Position numbers and translations under genes: made by a program. Positions 11,401-22,784 of a DNA stretch of 64,000 nucleotides are shown here, one piece after another. The notes beneath the pieces were generated by a model, which saw only the letters and a program-made list of their open reading frames with translations, had not been told where the DNA came from and did no database searches. Origin of the DNA: Artemia franciscana (taxonomy: Eukaryota > Arthropoda > Branchiopoda > Anostraca > Artemiidae). Location: the NCBI RefSeq assembly GCF_032884065.1, contig NC_088873.1:2709463-2773462 (forward strand). The letters are read 5' to 3'. How positions within the stretch are numbered: the first letter of the stretch is position 1; each line of letters begins with the position of its first letter.

Positions 11401-12149
11401 ATTCTGATTGTTTTATATTAATCCTTAAAATAATATTTTGTAGCTTAATAGAATCTTGGATAATATCTTACCTAGTAAGCAATTGGCTTTTAATAAGGCT
11501 GTTTATAAATTGAATGATTGATTTGCCATTCAGTGTTGTATTTTTTATTCAGTTACCTTTTTTTGTACCTATTTTAGTTCTAGTGTTTGTTTTAAATTTG
11601 GACTTTATATTATCTTTTGGAACAGGGCCAAGTTGAGGTCTTGACCAAAATATTGGCATTGTATTCTGTGTTTTTTTTTATCATTATTATTTTTACTGGC
11701 TATTATTAGCCTTGTTTTTCTCTTCTTGTTGGTTTTTTCTAAGATTCGGACCATGCTGTCCATGTTCAAAACCCCTAGAAGTAAGAAAAAGGCAGAAACA
11801 GAATATAGCAGCATGGCAATGCCTTCCCATGGCATATTTTTGGCCAAGGAAAGTTGTGTTAATTTAATTCAACCACTTTCAAAGATATTAAGAAGCCCCT
11901 AAACCAACTGAACTATTATTTGTACATTGGTTTTAAATTTAATATTTGATTATACCTTAAATTACCATAAATCACATTGACCAGTGAATAAGGAATTATC
12001 CTGTAGGTATTATCAAAAAGGAAATATAAATCCCTTTTGTTAAAGTTACATAGTCCACAACTATTGATTTATCACAAGAACAGGTTGGATAAAAATTTCA
12101 AATAAATTTGGCAGTGTTACTACTTTTTCTTCTTCTTTTAGGCCAGTAT
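11401..12149. other. intergenic; one isolated 80-codon minus ORF not accepted
   Basis: AT-rich. The minus-strand open frame 11605-11847 starts MAKNMPWEG and has a hydrophobic stretch followed by a basic region, but it has no recognisable family, splice context or neighbouring exon. Microsatellite-like TTATTATT occurs near 11680-11710. Confidence 0.35.
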
Positions 12150-12778
12150 GGTAAAATTCTAGTTAACTGACTTCTTTCTATCTCAGAAAGGGTTTAGGTT
12201 AGGTAAATGAAACTTTCAGGGATGAATCTAAAGACTAAACTATGTCCTGGGAATGTATTTTCAAGCAACTACCTCCACTCCTTCTCCCTCTAGAGGGCCC
12301 TAACCTTTGATGACCTTTAAAAATATGTGTGTTATGAAAGTGGAACCTTGCAAAATAGATCTTCTGCTTAATTGAAGTACAACAAAATTGTTTTCAGCTT
12401 CATAACTTTGCTCAATTCTATTTTATAAGGTTTTAAAGACATGCAAATACATTTCCTAAATTTTGAAAAGAAAACATTGATATGGCTCAGAATTCTACTC
12501 AAATAACAGGAATTGCATTTTTAGAACTAAAGGCAGAGAAAAAGCAACTAGTAACTGAAAATTAAGGTAAAAATGTTGTTTTGTCAAAATTTCAATAGGT
12601 ATAGACCTGTCATGTAGGCAAATTTCAGGGCCCTCTAGAGGGAAAAGGAGTGGAGGTGGGTACTTTAAAATACCTTCCTGGGACATACTTTAGCCTGTAG
12701 ACCCATCCCTGAAAGTTTCATTTTCCTAACCTAAACCTTTTCCAAGATAGCAAGAAGTCAATTAGCTAGAATTTTACC
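12150..12778 (+). mobile_element. long-TIR DNA element, copy A (complete)
   Basis: A 629-bp element starts GGTAAAATTCTAGTT and ends with the reverse complement AACTAGAATTTTACC-like sequence. The inverted arms continue inward through TTTAGGTTAGG and GAAACTTTCAGGGATG for about 100 bp. There is no coding capacity, so it is a non-autonomous (MITE/foldback-like) element. No convincing target duplication flanks this copy; the 8-bp duplication is seen at copy G (41812-42424). Confidence 0.85.
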
Positions 12779-13408
12779 CAATATTTCTGTTAAAGAATGC
12801 ATTTTCAATGAAATGTATAAAAACATATAATTGCCCTATTTTCATAAATGAAATACTGTGTTTTCTCAGCAGCAAAATGTGCATGACATTGGTAAAGTTA
12901 TATAATCCACAAGCATTCACTTGTCACTATTAAGTTGGAAATAAAAATATTTTTGAAAAAATGGAAAAACAATATTCTGTTAAATATTGAATTTAAATAT
13001 TTTTAATATATTCAATGATTTTTATGAAAGGGATGATTGTATATAATTTTGGAGGGACTCATTCTACTGAAAAACAGGAGTTCTATGAGCCTATAGATTA
13101 GATTAGAGAGCAATAACCCTAGCCCCCCATGCCCTTTTCCCCAAATATATCTGATGAATTGTTTTTTAGATAGCCATGCCTGATGGGGCATGGGCTGTAA
13201 GCTATTAAAGTAGTTGATTGTTAAGATAGACAAGGTTTTTATGGGAAGTGTGGTTGTATAAACTTTAGAGGGGGATCATTCAATTGGAAATCAAAAGTTA
13301 TGGTGCCCTTTTGAATCTTCAAAAGTAGGCTAATTGCAGGGCAACCAGCTCCTCTTATCCCATTTTTACCCAAATGCATTGGATCAAAACTTTGAGACAG
13401 CCATTTTA
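12779..13408. repeat. spacer with degenerate copies of a dispersed 'GGGACTCATTC' repeat
   Basis: Two diverged units, near 13045-13165 and 13255-13408, share the phrases GAGGGACTCATTC / GAGGGGGATCATTC, AAAAGTT-TGCCC, CCC-TTTTTACCCAAAT and GAGACAGCCATTTT. The same order of phrases is seen at 43.7 kb and 15.3-15.8 kb, so this is part of a dispersed non-coding repeat family. Confidence 0.55.
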
Positions 13409-13986
13409 GGTAAAATTCTAGTGAATTGAATTCTTGCTATCTCAGAAAGGGTTTAGGTTAAGAAAATGAAACTTTCAGGAATGGGTCTATAGGCTAAAGT
13501 ATGTCCCAGGAAGGTATTTTAAAGTACCCACCTCTACTCCTTCTCCCTCTAGAGGGCCCTGAAATTTGTCTACATGACAGGTCTATACCTATTGAAATTT
13601 TGACAAAACAACATTTTAACTAAATTTTCAGTTAGTAGTTGCCTTTTCTCTGCCTTTAGTTCTGAAAATGCAATTCCTGTTATTTGAGTAGAATTTTGAG
13701 CCATATCAATGTTTTTTTTTCAAAATTTAGGAAATGTATTTGCATATCTTTCAAACCTTATAAAACAGAGTTGAGCAAAGTTATGAAGCTGAAAACAATT
13801 TTGTTGTACTTCAATTAAGCAGAAGATTTATTTTGCAAGGTTTTACTTTTATAATGCACATGTTTTTAAAGGTCATCACAGGTCAGGGCCCTCTAGAGAG
13901 AGAAAAAGTGGAGGTAGTTGCTTCAAAATACCTTCCCAGGACATGCTTTAGTCTGTAGATTCATCCCTGAAAGTTTCATTTTCCTA
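13409..13986 (-). mobile_element. long-TIR DNA element, copy B (inverted, one end lost)
   Basis: Reverse-complement orientation relative to copy A: internal landmarks (the TCTACATGACAGGTCTATACC block, then the GCAGAAGAT block) occur in opposite order. It keeps one terminus GGTAAAATTCTAG, but the other stops at TTTCATTTTCCTAAC and abuts copy C directly, losing about 45 bp of the terminal repeat. Confidence 0.85.
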
Positions 13987-13990
13987 ACTT

Positions 13991-14627
13991 GGTAAAATTC
14001 AAGTTAATTGACTTCTTGCTATCTTGGAAAGGGTTTAGGTTAGGAAAAATGAAACTTTCAGGGATGAATCTACAGACTAAAGTATGTCCCAGGAAGGTAT
14101 TTTGAAGCAACTACCTCCACTCCTCCTCCCTTTCGAGGGCCCTGACATTTAATGACCTTTGAAAATATGTGTGTTATAAAAGTGAAACCTTGCAAAATAG
14201 ATCTTCTGCTTAATTGAAGTACAACAAAATTGTTTTTAGCTTCATAACTTTGCTCAATTCCATTTTATAAGGCTTTACAGATATGCAACTACATTTCCTA
14301 AATTTTGAAGAAAAAAAAACATTGATAGGCTATGGCTCAAAATTCTACTCAAATAACAGGAATTGCATTTTCAGAACTAAAGGCGGAGAAAAAGCTACTA
14401 GTAACTGAAAATTAAGGTAAAATGTTGTTTTGTCAAAATTTCAATAGGTATAGACCTGTCATGTAGGCACATTTCATGGCCCTCTAGAGGGAGAAGGAGT
14501 GGAGGTGGATACTTTAAAATACCTTCCTGGGAAATACTTTAGCCTGTAGAGCCATTCCTGAAAGTTTCATTTTCCTAACCTAAACCCTTTCCAAGATAGC
14601 AAGAAGTCAATTAACTAGAATTTTATC
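13991..14627 (+). mobile_element. long-TIR DNA element, copy C
   Basis: Same orientation as copy A, 637 bp, starting GGTAAAATTCAAGTTAATTG and ending TAGAATTTTATC (one change from the family end). It begins within a few bases of the truncated end of copy B. The missing end of B is not found on the far side of C, so the junction is better explained by recombination between terminal repeats than by simple nested insertion. Confidence 0.85.
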
Positions 14628-14716
14628 GGAGATTGGATAGTAGCCTAACATTCTATAAAAGCTTAATGAAAAATTTTCCAGGCTAGTCACAGGATGGAGT
14701 CCGAGCCTAGTGCTAC

Positions 14717-14816
14717 CTACAAAATTTGAGAAGTCTTGGATATTATTTATATTCCCAGCTTGCTTAGTTTCATTTTCAGATTGGGCTTCTAGCTTATTTT
14801 CTTCTGTATTTTCCAT
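14717..14816 (-). CDS. possible first coding exon of an unrecognised gene
   Basis: The ATG at 14814-14816 lies in a strong start context (TTAGCCATGG on the minus strand) and opens a polar, acidic 33-codon segment (MENTEENKLEAQSENETKQ and onward), typical of a disordered N-terminus. A donor-like AG|GTAGCA follows at 14716. Unspliced, the frame runs to 14607 but ends inside copy C of the long-TIR element, which argues for splicing. Upstream (14817-15010) is locally GC-richer and may be the 5' UTR and promoter. I recognise no protein family and found no second exon, so this is tentative. Confidence 0.35.
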
Positions 14817-15275
14817 GGCTAAGGGCTAAGAAATTGCTGAATTTATTTTTCTTTGTTTTCTTCTTCTTTTTCCAAAACGTAGGGTGGCAACTGAAGACGC
14901 TATCAAAAGAGCCGAAAAAGTGTTTTACTACCTAAAAAGTGCGACAAGGTGGACTTTTGTCGTGCAGCCCGGTCCAGTGATTTCTGTGACCAGAGTTTTT
15001 GGAACCCAGTGATTAAAATTAATCTGTTAAATATTAAACATCATATATTATACCATATATTAAATAGATCATACATTTAGCAAACATGAAAAATCACTGG
15101 TTTAAACAAAAAGAGGGGAATTGACCTTTTCTTCTTCTCTGATAAGATCTTAGATTCTTGGCTCCAAAACATCTTCTTGTTTTAATCATAGGCAGCTTAA
15201 TATTGCTGCCTATGTAAAGAGCAATAAGAGGCCCAAAGTATTTTAATTTATTTATCTTTTTGAGACAAGGGCACT
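14817..15275. other. GC-richer interval, possible 5' UTR/promoter, then plain AT-rich DNA
   Basis: 14870-15010 stands out as richer in G+C and CpG than its surroundings. It could be the leader of the minus-strand exon at 14717-14816. On the plus strand it also holds a 43-codon open stretch after a pyrimidine-rich acceptor-like site (ends TAG at 14884), so strand assignment is open. No TATA box can be called. Confidence 0.3.
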
Positions 15276-15835
15276 ATGTATAAAAGAAGTTGTCGTAAAA
15301 ATTTCGAAAGGGGTTCATTTGATTTGAAATTGAAAGAGTATTGCATTTTTAAAATTCTAAGGTTATTGAATGGTAGCAAGATCTCCTCCCCCAAATCTCA
15401 TCATTTACCCAAATACATCAAATCAAATTTTGTGATTGTCATTTTGTTCAGCATAGTTGAAAGGTCCAGTAGTTGTGTCTTTGAAGACGACACTTCTGCC
15501 CCCCAACCCTCAGGGCAAGGAATATAAGATATATCCCGAAAGAATATATAAGCGGGAGCTTATTAGATTGGAAATCAAAAGTTCTAATGTATTTTTTAGT
15601 AATTTTAACTGATTGCAAGGTACCCACCCCCTTCCAAGCCCATTATTCCCCAAACACATCCATTTAAATTCTGAGATTATCATTTTGTTAAGTATATTCA
15701 AAAGGTCGAAGGAATATGTTTTTAGGTATGATAAACCCCGCTCCCTCACTTTTCCTAGAAATCAGAAGTCCTAATGTCCTTTTTAAAAGTAAAAAGTGAT
15801 TGGAGGGTGGTTAGCCTCGCAGAGAGCGAATTCTT
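15276..15835 (+). repeat. two to three degenerate tandem copies of a dispersed non-coding repeat
   Basis: Blocks starting AAAGGGGTTCATTTGATTTG (about 15307), GGGAGCTTATTAGATTGG (about 15553) and a shorter third copy near 15760 repeat the same phrase order (AAATCAAAAGTTCTAATG, then CCC-rich, then TCATTTTGTT-AG-ATA, then AAAGGTC). This is the family seen in fuller form at 43.7-44.1 kb. Open frames here are incidental. Confidence 0.65.
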
Positions 15836-16480
15836 GAAGAGGGAACACCCTCTTTCATAAACAGAATAATTTACGCTTATTTTAAATTTTAATGTCAATT
15901 CTTACTTGCAGTTAAAAAAAAAACGTTTTTTAATTCAATTTTTAATCGTCTCCGAATCATACAAAAATGAAAATAAATGTTTGATAAACTGTTTTTACAA
16001 CTGTTTGATACAATTTTTAATTACTAAAGTTAAAATTTATTGTCATAGAAATAAATCCTCATTTCATTTTTTACAAAAATCGGGGATAGCTACGTTTGAA
16101 CCGATGGTGTTTCGATCTGCAATATATTTCAATAATATTGTTGATTTAATTTTCGATCGTCTTTTGTTAAAACTGAAAATCCGGCTCTACTTCCATTGAA
16201 AAATATTCCTTCCCGCAAAAAGATCCTTTAGACAATTCAATCCCGGTTAAAATTTAATCCGGACAATTACTTTTAACATATTTACATGTAAACTTGAGTC
16301 GGCAAAGAAAAAGTAAATAAATAAAGTAATTTCGTATTTCGTATAGTAATTTCGTATATTCTGGCATATTTTCTCCAGTGTAATGTTCCCTCTGAAAAGT
16401 TCAGCCCTCGGAAACATCGTTCCTAATAGGAAATCCTCCCAGCAGAGAATTCATACAGAATATTAAAAGAGCAAATTGAC
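15836..16480. other. intergenic, nothing recognised
   Basis: AT-rich. The phrase TAATTTCGTAT is repeated at 16326 and 16345. No gene is supported. Confidence 0.35.
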
Positions 16481-16489
16481 AATATCATA

Positions 16490-17460
16490 CCAATGGCTAA
16501 GTGTATTAAGTTGAGGAGTTGTACTACTGCTGTTACTAATAATAAAACTATACCTAAGGGTAAGAAAATGAAATTTTTATAGAATACTTTTGGTAATATC
16601 TGTTACACGGATGACAACCTGGCATCCATGTGCAGGTTGTCAATAGGACATATCAGGTTAGGTTAGGTTTCCTGTGTGAAAATAAGACTTACAACGCTTG
16701 TTGCGGGAATTTTGAACTAACCAAAAGAGAATACACATAAAACTACTGCTGCTATTATTATTACTTCTATTACTACAACTGCTACTAAGGCTAAGACTAC
16801 TACTATTAACTTTACTCCTACTGCCAATACTATGCCTACTGATGCTACTACTACTAATAATAATACCCAAGGGTATTAAGGCGAATATTTTGGGCAACAT
16901 TGTAACTGTATTGAAATGAATCAAAACAAAATATGCCCACATAAAATGTCAAGAGGATGTATAAGTAATGCATCAGGACCAGTTGACTGTATCAAGTTAC
17001 AAACCTCATCATGTGTTAAAAGGGAGGTTAAAAAAAGGTGCTATGTGCACACTGCTGCTAATGCTACTACTGCTACTACAACTATTGCTACTGCACAGCC
17101 TAGGGTATTAAGGTGTAGCATCCAAAGAATATTTATGCGGATACTGAACAAAACCAAAACAAACTTTAATCATGTAGATTGTCAATAGGGTGACAAAGCA
17201 ACATTACAATAAAGGCCTACATAATTAAGTTAGACCTTTCAGCGTAACTTGTGACAGATTTTGAACTAGCCAGAAGACACTATGTGTATACTAATAATAC
17301 TACTTCTACGGTTACTGTAACTAATGGGAATAAGGGCATTATGTTGAAACGTTTAGAGGGAGTTTAATTAAATGAAAAAACTATACGTATATAAGTATTA
17401 AAAGGGCATATAAGCAATATCAGAGGCAGCGCTGCTCTATCATTGCAAGTACTGTCATTG
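16490..17460. repeat. ACT/TGC-triplet-rich dispersed repeats
   Basis: Four blocks (about 16520, 16740-16870, 17050-17110, 17290-17330) are rich in ACTACT/GCTACT triplets and each leads into a phrase like AAGGGTATTAAGG or AAGGGCATTATG followed by sequence ending near TAAGCAATATCA or TAAGTAATGCATCA. The pattern indicates three to four diverged tandem units rather than a simple microsatellite. The short ORFs inside (for example Ser/Asn-rich 16658-16942 on the minus strand) are products of the triplets. Confidence 0.55.
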
Positions 17461-17471
17461 ATATTTTATAG

Positions 17472-17940
17472 TATAAATTAGAATCCTAAAAATTCATTTT
17501 TTCGCATTTTCTATAATTTCTGCCAAAAATTTTAGATTATATTGAAAAGGTCAATTCGAAGCTATTTTTCTTAAATTTTCATGGCAATGAGTCCTTTCTA
17601 ATTAACAAATATTTAGAGAGAACTAGAACTTTCCTTTCCTAAATGAATGGTATAAATTGGAATCATAAGAATCCGATTTTTCAAATTTTCCATAGTTTCT
17701 TTAAAAAAAGTGGAGTTTTGCATATAATGACTTGTTGCATTAGAAGCTTAATTTCTGAATTTAACAAGTCTTTTCTCATCAACAAAATCTATAAAGGAAA
17801 CAAGAACTGTCCTTTTTGAAAAGATCGTATTACTTAGAATTCTCACAATCTTTTTTTTCTATTCTCCATAATTTTCTGCCAAAAATGAAGATTATAGTGA
17901 AAATTCCAATATAAACTAGATTTCTGATTTTTTAGTGGAA
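17472..17940 (+). repeat. diverged tandem repeat, period about 178 bp, three copies
   Basis: TATAAATTAGAATCCTAA at 17472, TATAAATTGGAATCATAA at 17651 and TATTACTTAGAATTCTCA at 17829 begin three copies (spacings 179 and 178). Each continues with TTT-rich sequence, CATA-TTTCTG/TTTCTT, and AACTAGAAC/ACAAGAACTGTCC. The copies are well diverged. Confidence 0.7.
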
Positions 17941-17950
17941 ATAGCGAAGC

Positions 17951-18487
17951 AGATCTGTTTCAGTTCAACCATATGTATTTTTTTCCATTTTTGCGTTAAA
18001 CATACAAGCTGCTTAAACCAAAACTGTCATTGGTTGAACCACCTGATTGACGCAAAAAAGGCCTTATGAGTTTTTGGGTGAAGTCATTTTTTAGGCTAAG
18101 TCAAGCTTTTGGCTTTGTTTCGAATTCTCGAAACCAGCTGATGACTTGGCATCCACATCAAGTCTGGGGGTGTGTTTGTTTACTTGTCCAATGGGATTTT
18201 TACTAATCGAGGTTAACCCCTAAAAGATAGCAACAAATACTTGTCTGGCCACGTGTCACTTAAAACGGCAAGATTAATTGGGAATAATGAGGGTGTTCCA
18301 GGTGAAAAATCAAGTAACTTTAAAGTAACTAGAGAAGTTACTTGAATTTTATATTCACCAGAGGCCTTTTTTCGCGTCAACCAGCTGGTTTAACCAATGA
18401 CAGCTTTGGTTTAACCAGCTTGTATGTTTAACGCAAAAACGGAAAAAATTACATATGGTTGAGCTCAAACAAAACTGGTTCGCAAAA
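17951..18487. mobile_element. inverted-repeat DNA element with about 115-bp arms
   Basis: The left arm 17951-18066 (TTTTTGCGTTAAACATACAAGC ... TTGACGCAAAAAAGGCC) is the reverse complement of the right arm 18363-18480 (GGCCTTTTTTCGCGTCAACC ... GTATGTTTAACGCAAAAAC). The 295-bp centre has no ORF. Related arm sequence reappears at 23850-24010 (GACGCGAAAAAAGGCCTCAG). Confidence 0.75.
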
Positions 18488-18489
18488 AC

Positions 18490-18830
18490 ACTTTTTACGT
18501 GTCGGTTTGGGCAAAAAATTTCAAACATAAAACATCCGTATAGTGTTAAGAGTGTCATTCTATTATAATTAAATGATTTAGCACTGGCTTAATTTCCTCC
18601 GGATTTGACATATTTCACATTAGTTTGAGGTCAGAGAGAATTGAAAAATGATCTAGCATACTCTCTGGTATATTTGAAGAGATAGGAAGGGTCAGAATTA
18701 GTGGAATCTTGGGTTAAATTGTTCAGGTAATATATTGGAAAATGTTGTATTCATACTGTAAAAGCAAAATTATCTATAAAAAAGTCCTAAATGATAAGAC
18801 TTTAGCTTTGTTGAGCTACCCTAAACAGAG
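18490..18830. other. intergenic, nothing recognised
   Basis: AT-rich spacer between two transposon-like elements; no gene or structure seen. Confidence 0.35.
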
Positions 18831-18833
18831 GAT

Positions 18834-19315
18834 AAAATTCTAGTTTGACTTCTTTTTGTTTTGATTTGGAATTCTACTAGCCTACCAGGCTATAGATTAA
18901 ATTTCCAGTCAAATTCCAGTTTAGCTACTTTTTGCTATCTTTGATTGGGGTTATGTTAGGTGAATGAAACTTTCAGTGATTAATCCATAGCTAAAAACAT
19001 ACTCTGAGAAGCTATTGCTAAGCTTATGTGATAACCCTCTTCTGTTTTTAAATCTTGGAATTTTGAGTATTGGACTGGTCTGTAACTATTAAAATTTTGG
19101 TAAAGCAACATCTTACCTTAATTTTCAGCTAGCAGTTTCTGTTTCTCTGGTTTTAGCTCTGAAAATGCAATTCTTGTTATTTGAGTAGAATTTTAAGCCA
19201 TATCAGTGTTTTGTATTTAAATATAGCTAAATGTATATCCTGAAAGTTTCCTCATTTTCCTAACCTAAACCTTTTTCAAGATAATACAAATTTATATAAA
19301 ATAGAATTTTACCAA
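18834..19315 (-). mobile_element. long-TIR DNA element, copy D (diverged, shortened)
   Basis: Shares with copies A-C the terminal AAAATTCTAG / TAGAATTTTACC ends, TGAAACTTTCAG, the block TGAAAATGCAATTC-TTATTTGAGTAGAATTTTAAGCCATATCA, and CCTAACCTAAACC near the end. It is shorter and much more diverged, so it is an older insertion. Confidence 0.7.
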
Positions 19316-20015
19316 ACAGAAGTTTAACCTAATAATTTGTAATAACATATTGTTCAGGCTAGCCTTTGCAATCCCTACAAATTTTGGCTCTTCACAATAA
19401 AGCACTATTACAGGCTTAGCCTAACAAAAGAAAGTAGCAAACTGCTTAATCTTAATAAAAAAAAATCCAAAGGACTTTATATTTCTTCAATACAAAATAT
19501 ATATTAATTTTTGTTTTCAGTAGAATACTAGTTAAGTATAAACCAGCAAATGTTTAAGAATTTTTTGAGGGGGGACAGCTGCCTAAAATTAACAAAATAT
19601 TTCTGATAAGCACAAAAATATAACAAATTAAGCTAAACTAGGCAAATAGTTTTTTTCTCACTGAACAGTTACCATAACACATAATGTGTTGTAAGATTTT
19701 TGCAGTACTTGTGCATTATAGCCACCACATTCAAGTTCTATTGAGAAGTTTAGTTTGGCTAATGTTAATGACATAAAATAAAATATGATGAATATATAAA
19801 ACTTTATCAACAAAATTATGAAAACTACAACAAAGAATCCTGGAATTTGTAAATCAGCATCATATCTAAATATACTGTATCTTACATTGTGATAGATTGT
19901 TTTAACGCCCTACTGTACAGGGGTAAATATTTAAATTATGTATCATAGGCAATTATCTGAAGAGTAATCTATTAAAAGTCTCCTGAGCTAACTAGGGAAG
20001 TTTTTTCTTTCTTTT
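19316..20015. other. intergenic, nothing recognised
   Basis: AT-rich DNA without coding frames or structured repeats that I could support. Confidence 0.35.
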
Positions 20016-21699
20016 TTACTTGCTTTAGCCTGTATCCAGTTCCTGATTGCCATATAAATTCCATATTCATAGTTAAATAACATAAGCCTTTGTATATAGA
20101 CTATACCTTGTTGCTAATTTTTCTGGGCATAGAATGTTTGATTTGGTAAAGCCCTAGAGAAGGACCTGAAGAGAAAGAAACATAATAAAAAAAAAATTCA
20201 TGCTTCATAATTTTTAGAATAATAGCTGGTAACACATTTTATATTCAACCTTGCTCTACTTTACCCCTCAATCCTCCCAATATAAAAATGTATTGCTGAA
20301 ATTTCCTATTTTCTATTTGTTTTGTCAATCTGTCTCTCTAACTTCATCCCATGTAGCTGTAAATTAAACAAATGTGACAAACAATAAGTAGAAAACAGGT
20401 CACAGGATGTTAAATGCATTGAAAATATGAAATTTGAGCCATATTTCTGCACATTGGGAGGGGGATTCAGATAAAGCATAGCCTAACTTAATGATTTTCT
20501 CTTGCTATGTAGGGTAATTGGAAAGTCACTTGTATATCATGCTGTCCTTTTCAGTTTTAGTTGGATAGAAAAAATCCAAAGAAAGTCCCCTTTGAAAAGA
20601 TAGGAGCCACAAAGTGAGATTGTATTTGTCAAAGCTTGGAGGTTTGTCCCTTCTGTCTGTTTAAACAAAACAGAATCTTAATTGAAGCTTTGTTCATTTC
20701 TATCTTAAGGGTGCAACAATTATGATATAAGGTACTTTTCTTTATTCAATTGTCTTCTTTGTTGTCTAAAAGACTTTTTTTTAATCTAGATGTTTCATAA
20801 ATTGCTCATTTTTACCAGAAGTTCATTTGACCTACTTTGAAATCCCTGGTCTTAAAATTACATTTGACTTTGTTAAAGCTAGGAGACATAGACCTTGTGT
20901 TTGTTTAAAGAAAGTGAATAAACATTAGTAATTTGTATTGCACTAAAGCCCTAGGGCCATCACAATTCCAAACAAAAAAGAAACTTCACTTTAGTATATT
21001 CAATATTGTCTAACATAACAGAAACAAAGAAAAAAAAATTACCAAATTTTACTTCTGCACTCTACTGTCAACATGAGACATTGTCCAAAATTTTAAAATC
21101 TTGCAAAACATTCGTCCCTCATCACATTCACCAGCGATCTCTCATCAAGCTTACACTTCATTTCTCATCTCAATCAATCCTACAAATGCATCAAATAACC
21201 CACTCTCTCATTAGTGCTTCCATAGATATGGTCAAAGTAAGAGCCATCTTGCTTACATTTTATTATATCTAGAGGTTTTCTGTAGCTAAGTCAGTACTTA
21301 AATATTTCATACACCTTTGTAAACAACCTTAAGATGGTAAAATAGGTTGGATTATCCAAATTTTTAGTTGCCACAATATATTTCAATCATTATTGTAATA
21401 TAAAGGGCAGCCAATAGTAAAGGACCTGAATAAATATTTTAAGGTAATTAAAAAGGTTTATTACTCAAAAACTTGATAAAACTAAAAGGGACTTTTTAAT
21501 GATTGATTACTTTAAAATATCTACATTATACACAACAATAAACCTTTGCTATAAAGGGAAAGTCAGTAAGGCCCAAAAACTATTCAATACTAATTGTGGT
21601 TTGAGACAGTTTGCTGAATGTCTAAATGATTTTAGATAGTAATGAAGATAAAATGTGGTCAAACTCAACACCAATATGCAAGTAAGTAAGTATGGCAGC

Positions 21700-21981
21700 A
21701 CTGACACATCAAGGTCTAAACTGGCAGTGCTAATTTCCACTTTGTGACCCTTTGGCCAAGAATTGCAATTAAGGGCTGGGGGCCAGAAATCTTGTGCTTT
21801 TGTACACCCTCCCTGCTTACCTTTTGCATATTTCTCCATTTGCCTATTTAGAGCTGGTTTAGATCTGTCTAACATCACTGGCCCCCATTTAAAACAAATA
21901 AACAGGCAGTACTAGGAATCAAACCTGTACCACATGGACAAAGGATTTCTTACTAAGAGTGCTTTCCACTTAGCCAAGAAC
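21700..21981 (-). mobile_element. tRNA-headed SINE, copy 1
   Basis: On the minus strand 21981-21907 reads like a degenerate tRNA. An A box TGGCTAAGTGGA (plus 21965-21976) and a B box GGTTTGATTCC (plus 21915-21925) are separated by an anticodon-arm-sized spacer, so this would be an internal RNA polymerase III promoter. A non-tRNA body follows to about 21700 and matches the body next to the head at 35043. The head is too degenerate to be a working tRNA. No tail or target duplication was identified. Confidence 0.65.
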
Positions 21982-22189
21982 ATTATTACAACCAGAGTAG
22001 AACAACTATTAAAAAAAAATATTGAAAAAAAACAAGATGGATTTACAGCCATTTTCACTAATTTTCAATACACATTGTATTTTACTTAGACAAGTTATTG
22101 TAAGGCAGGTGTCAACAAAGCTCCAGCAGGGATTGCTTTACTTAAGATGCAAACTAGCATGGTGAATACTTAGCTGGTAAAAACCAAAT

Positions 22190-22275
22190 ACACTAGCAAT
22201 GCCAGGAATTAAACCTGTACCCCTTGGACAAAGGATTCCCAAACCAGAGTGCCAACAACTTAGCAAGGAACACAA
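22190..22275 (-). mobile_element. tRNA-headed SINE, second head (tandem partial)
   Basis: The same tRNA-like head as at 21907-21981: B box GGTTTAATTCC (plus 22205-22215) and a weaker A box TTGCTAAGTTG (plus 22256-22266). It sits about 290 bp from the first head, and the flanking sequence (CAGGTATCAACAAAACTCC versus CAGGTGTCAACAAAGCTCC) is also duplicated. Head plus flank were therefore duplicated in tandem in this copy of the large segment. Confidence 0.6.
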
Positions 22276-22784
22276 ATGTGACCAGAGAACTATTATTTGA
22301 AAAAAGAAATATTGAAAAAAACTCAATTCATGGTTGTTGCTTTTCTCTACTGTCCCATAAACAATATATTTTATTTAGACAAATTAATTTTAAGACAGGT
22401 ATCAACAAAACTCCATCAGGGATTGTATTTACTTAAGATACAACAAGCAATGTGATTGCATAGCTTTGTGATATTCTAGTCTTAAATAATGATAAAAAAG
22501 CAAATTTACATTTGCTATTTCTTTTCCAAACCATTTTAAGCAAAACCATTTGCAACAGCAATATGTCCATGGTTAGATTAGTGTCTATCCAAAATGCTTT
22601 ACAACAGAAGGGACACATTTCTTGCAAAGCAAATACTCAGCTTTAATGCTATTCTGTGTCATCTCTAAAAAATTAAACTGTATCAGGTGTATTTTGATAT
22701 AAGATACTTCTAAGACTTTTAGCAAGGGGGCAGGCATTTCTTCACAATTTATACAATGTGTAAAAGAGCACCAGGGGCCGAGAT

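Larger units (their letters stand above)
20020..22780 (+). repeat. 2.7-kb paralogous segment, copy 1
   Basis: Aligns in order and orientation with 33125-35740. Shared landmarks: AGAGAAGGACCTG (20157/33235), CCTTGCTCTACTTTA/CCCTGCTCTACTTTA, AGCTTGGAGGTTTGTCCCTTC (20633/34205), AATTGAAGCTTTGTTCATTTC, CACTAAAGCCCTAGGGCCAT, CTTGCAAAACATTC (21101/34710), and the SINE head region with CAACAAAACTCCATCAGGGATTGTATTTACTTAA (22403/35276). By eye they are diverged with many indels. It contains no gene I recognise. It may be an old segmental duplication or two copies of an unclassified large element. Confidence 0.8.

Noticed and set aside
11605-11847. 80-codon minus-strand ORF with hydrophobic then basic region
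   Set aside because: No recognisable family, no splice sites or neighbouring exons; length is within chance for this window.
12150-12778. Repeated TTAGGTTAGG as telomeric repeat
   Set aside because: Only one or two units at a fixed position in each long-TIR element copy; part of its terminal repeat, not an interstitial telomere.
16658-17188. Ser/Asn- and Thr/Ala-rich ORFs on both strands
   Set aside because: Translation of ACT/GCT triplet repeats; no independent coding evidence.
21907-21981. tRNA gene on the minus strand
   Set aside because: Internal boxes are tRNA-like, but the acceptor and anticodon stems do not pair and the unit is repeated with a non-tRNA body; called a SINE head.
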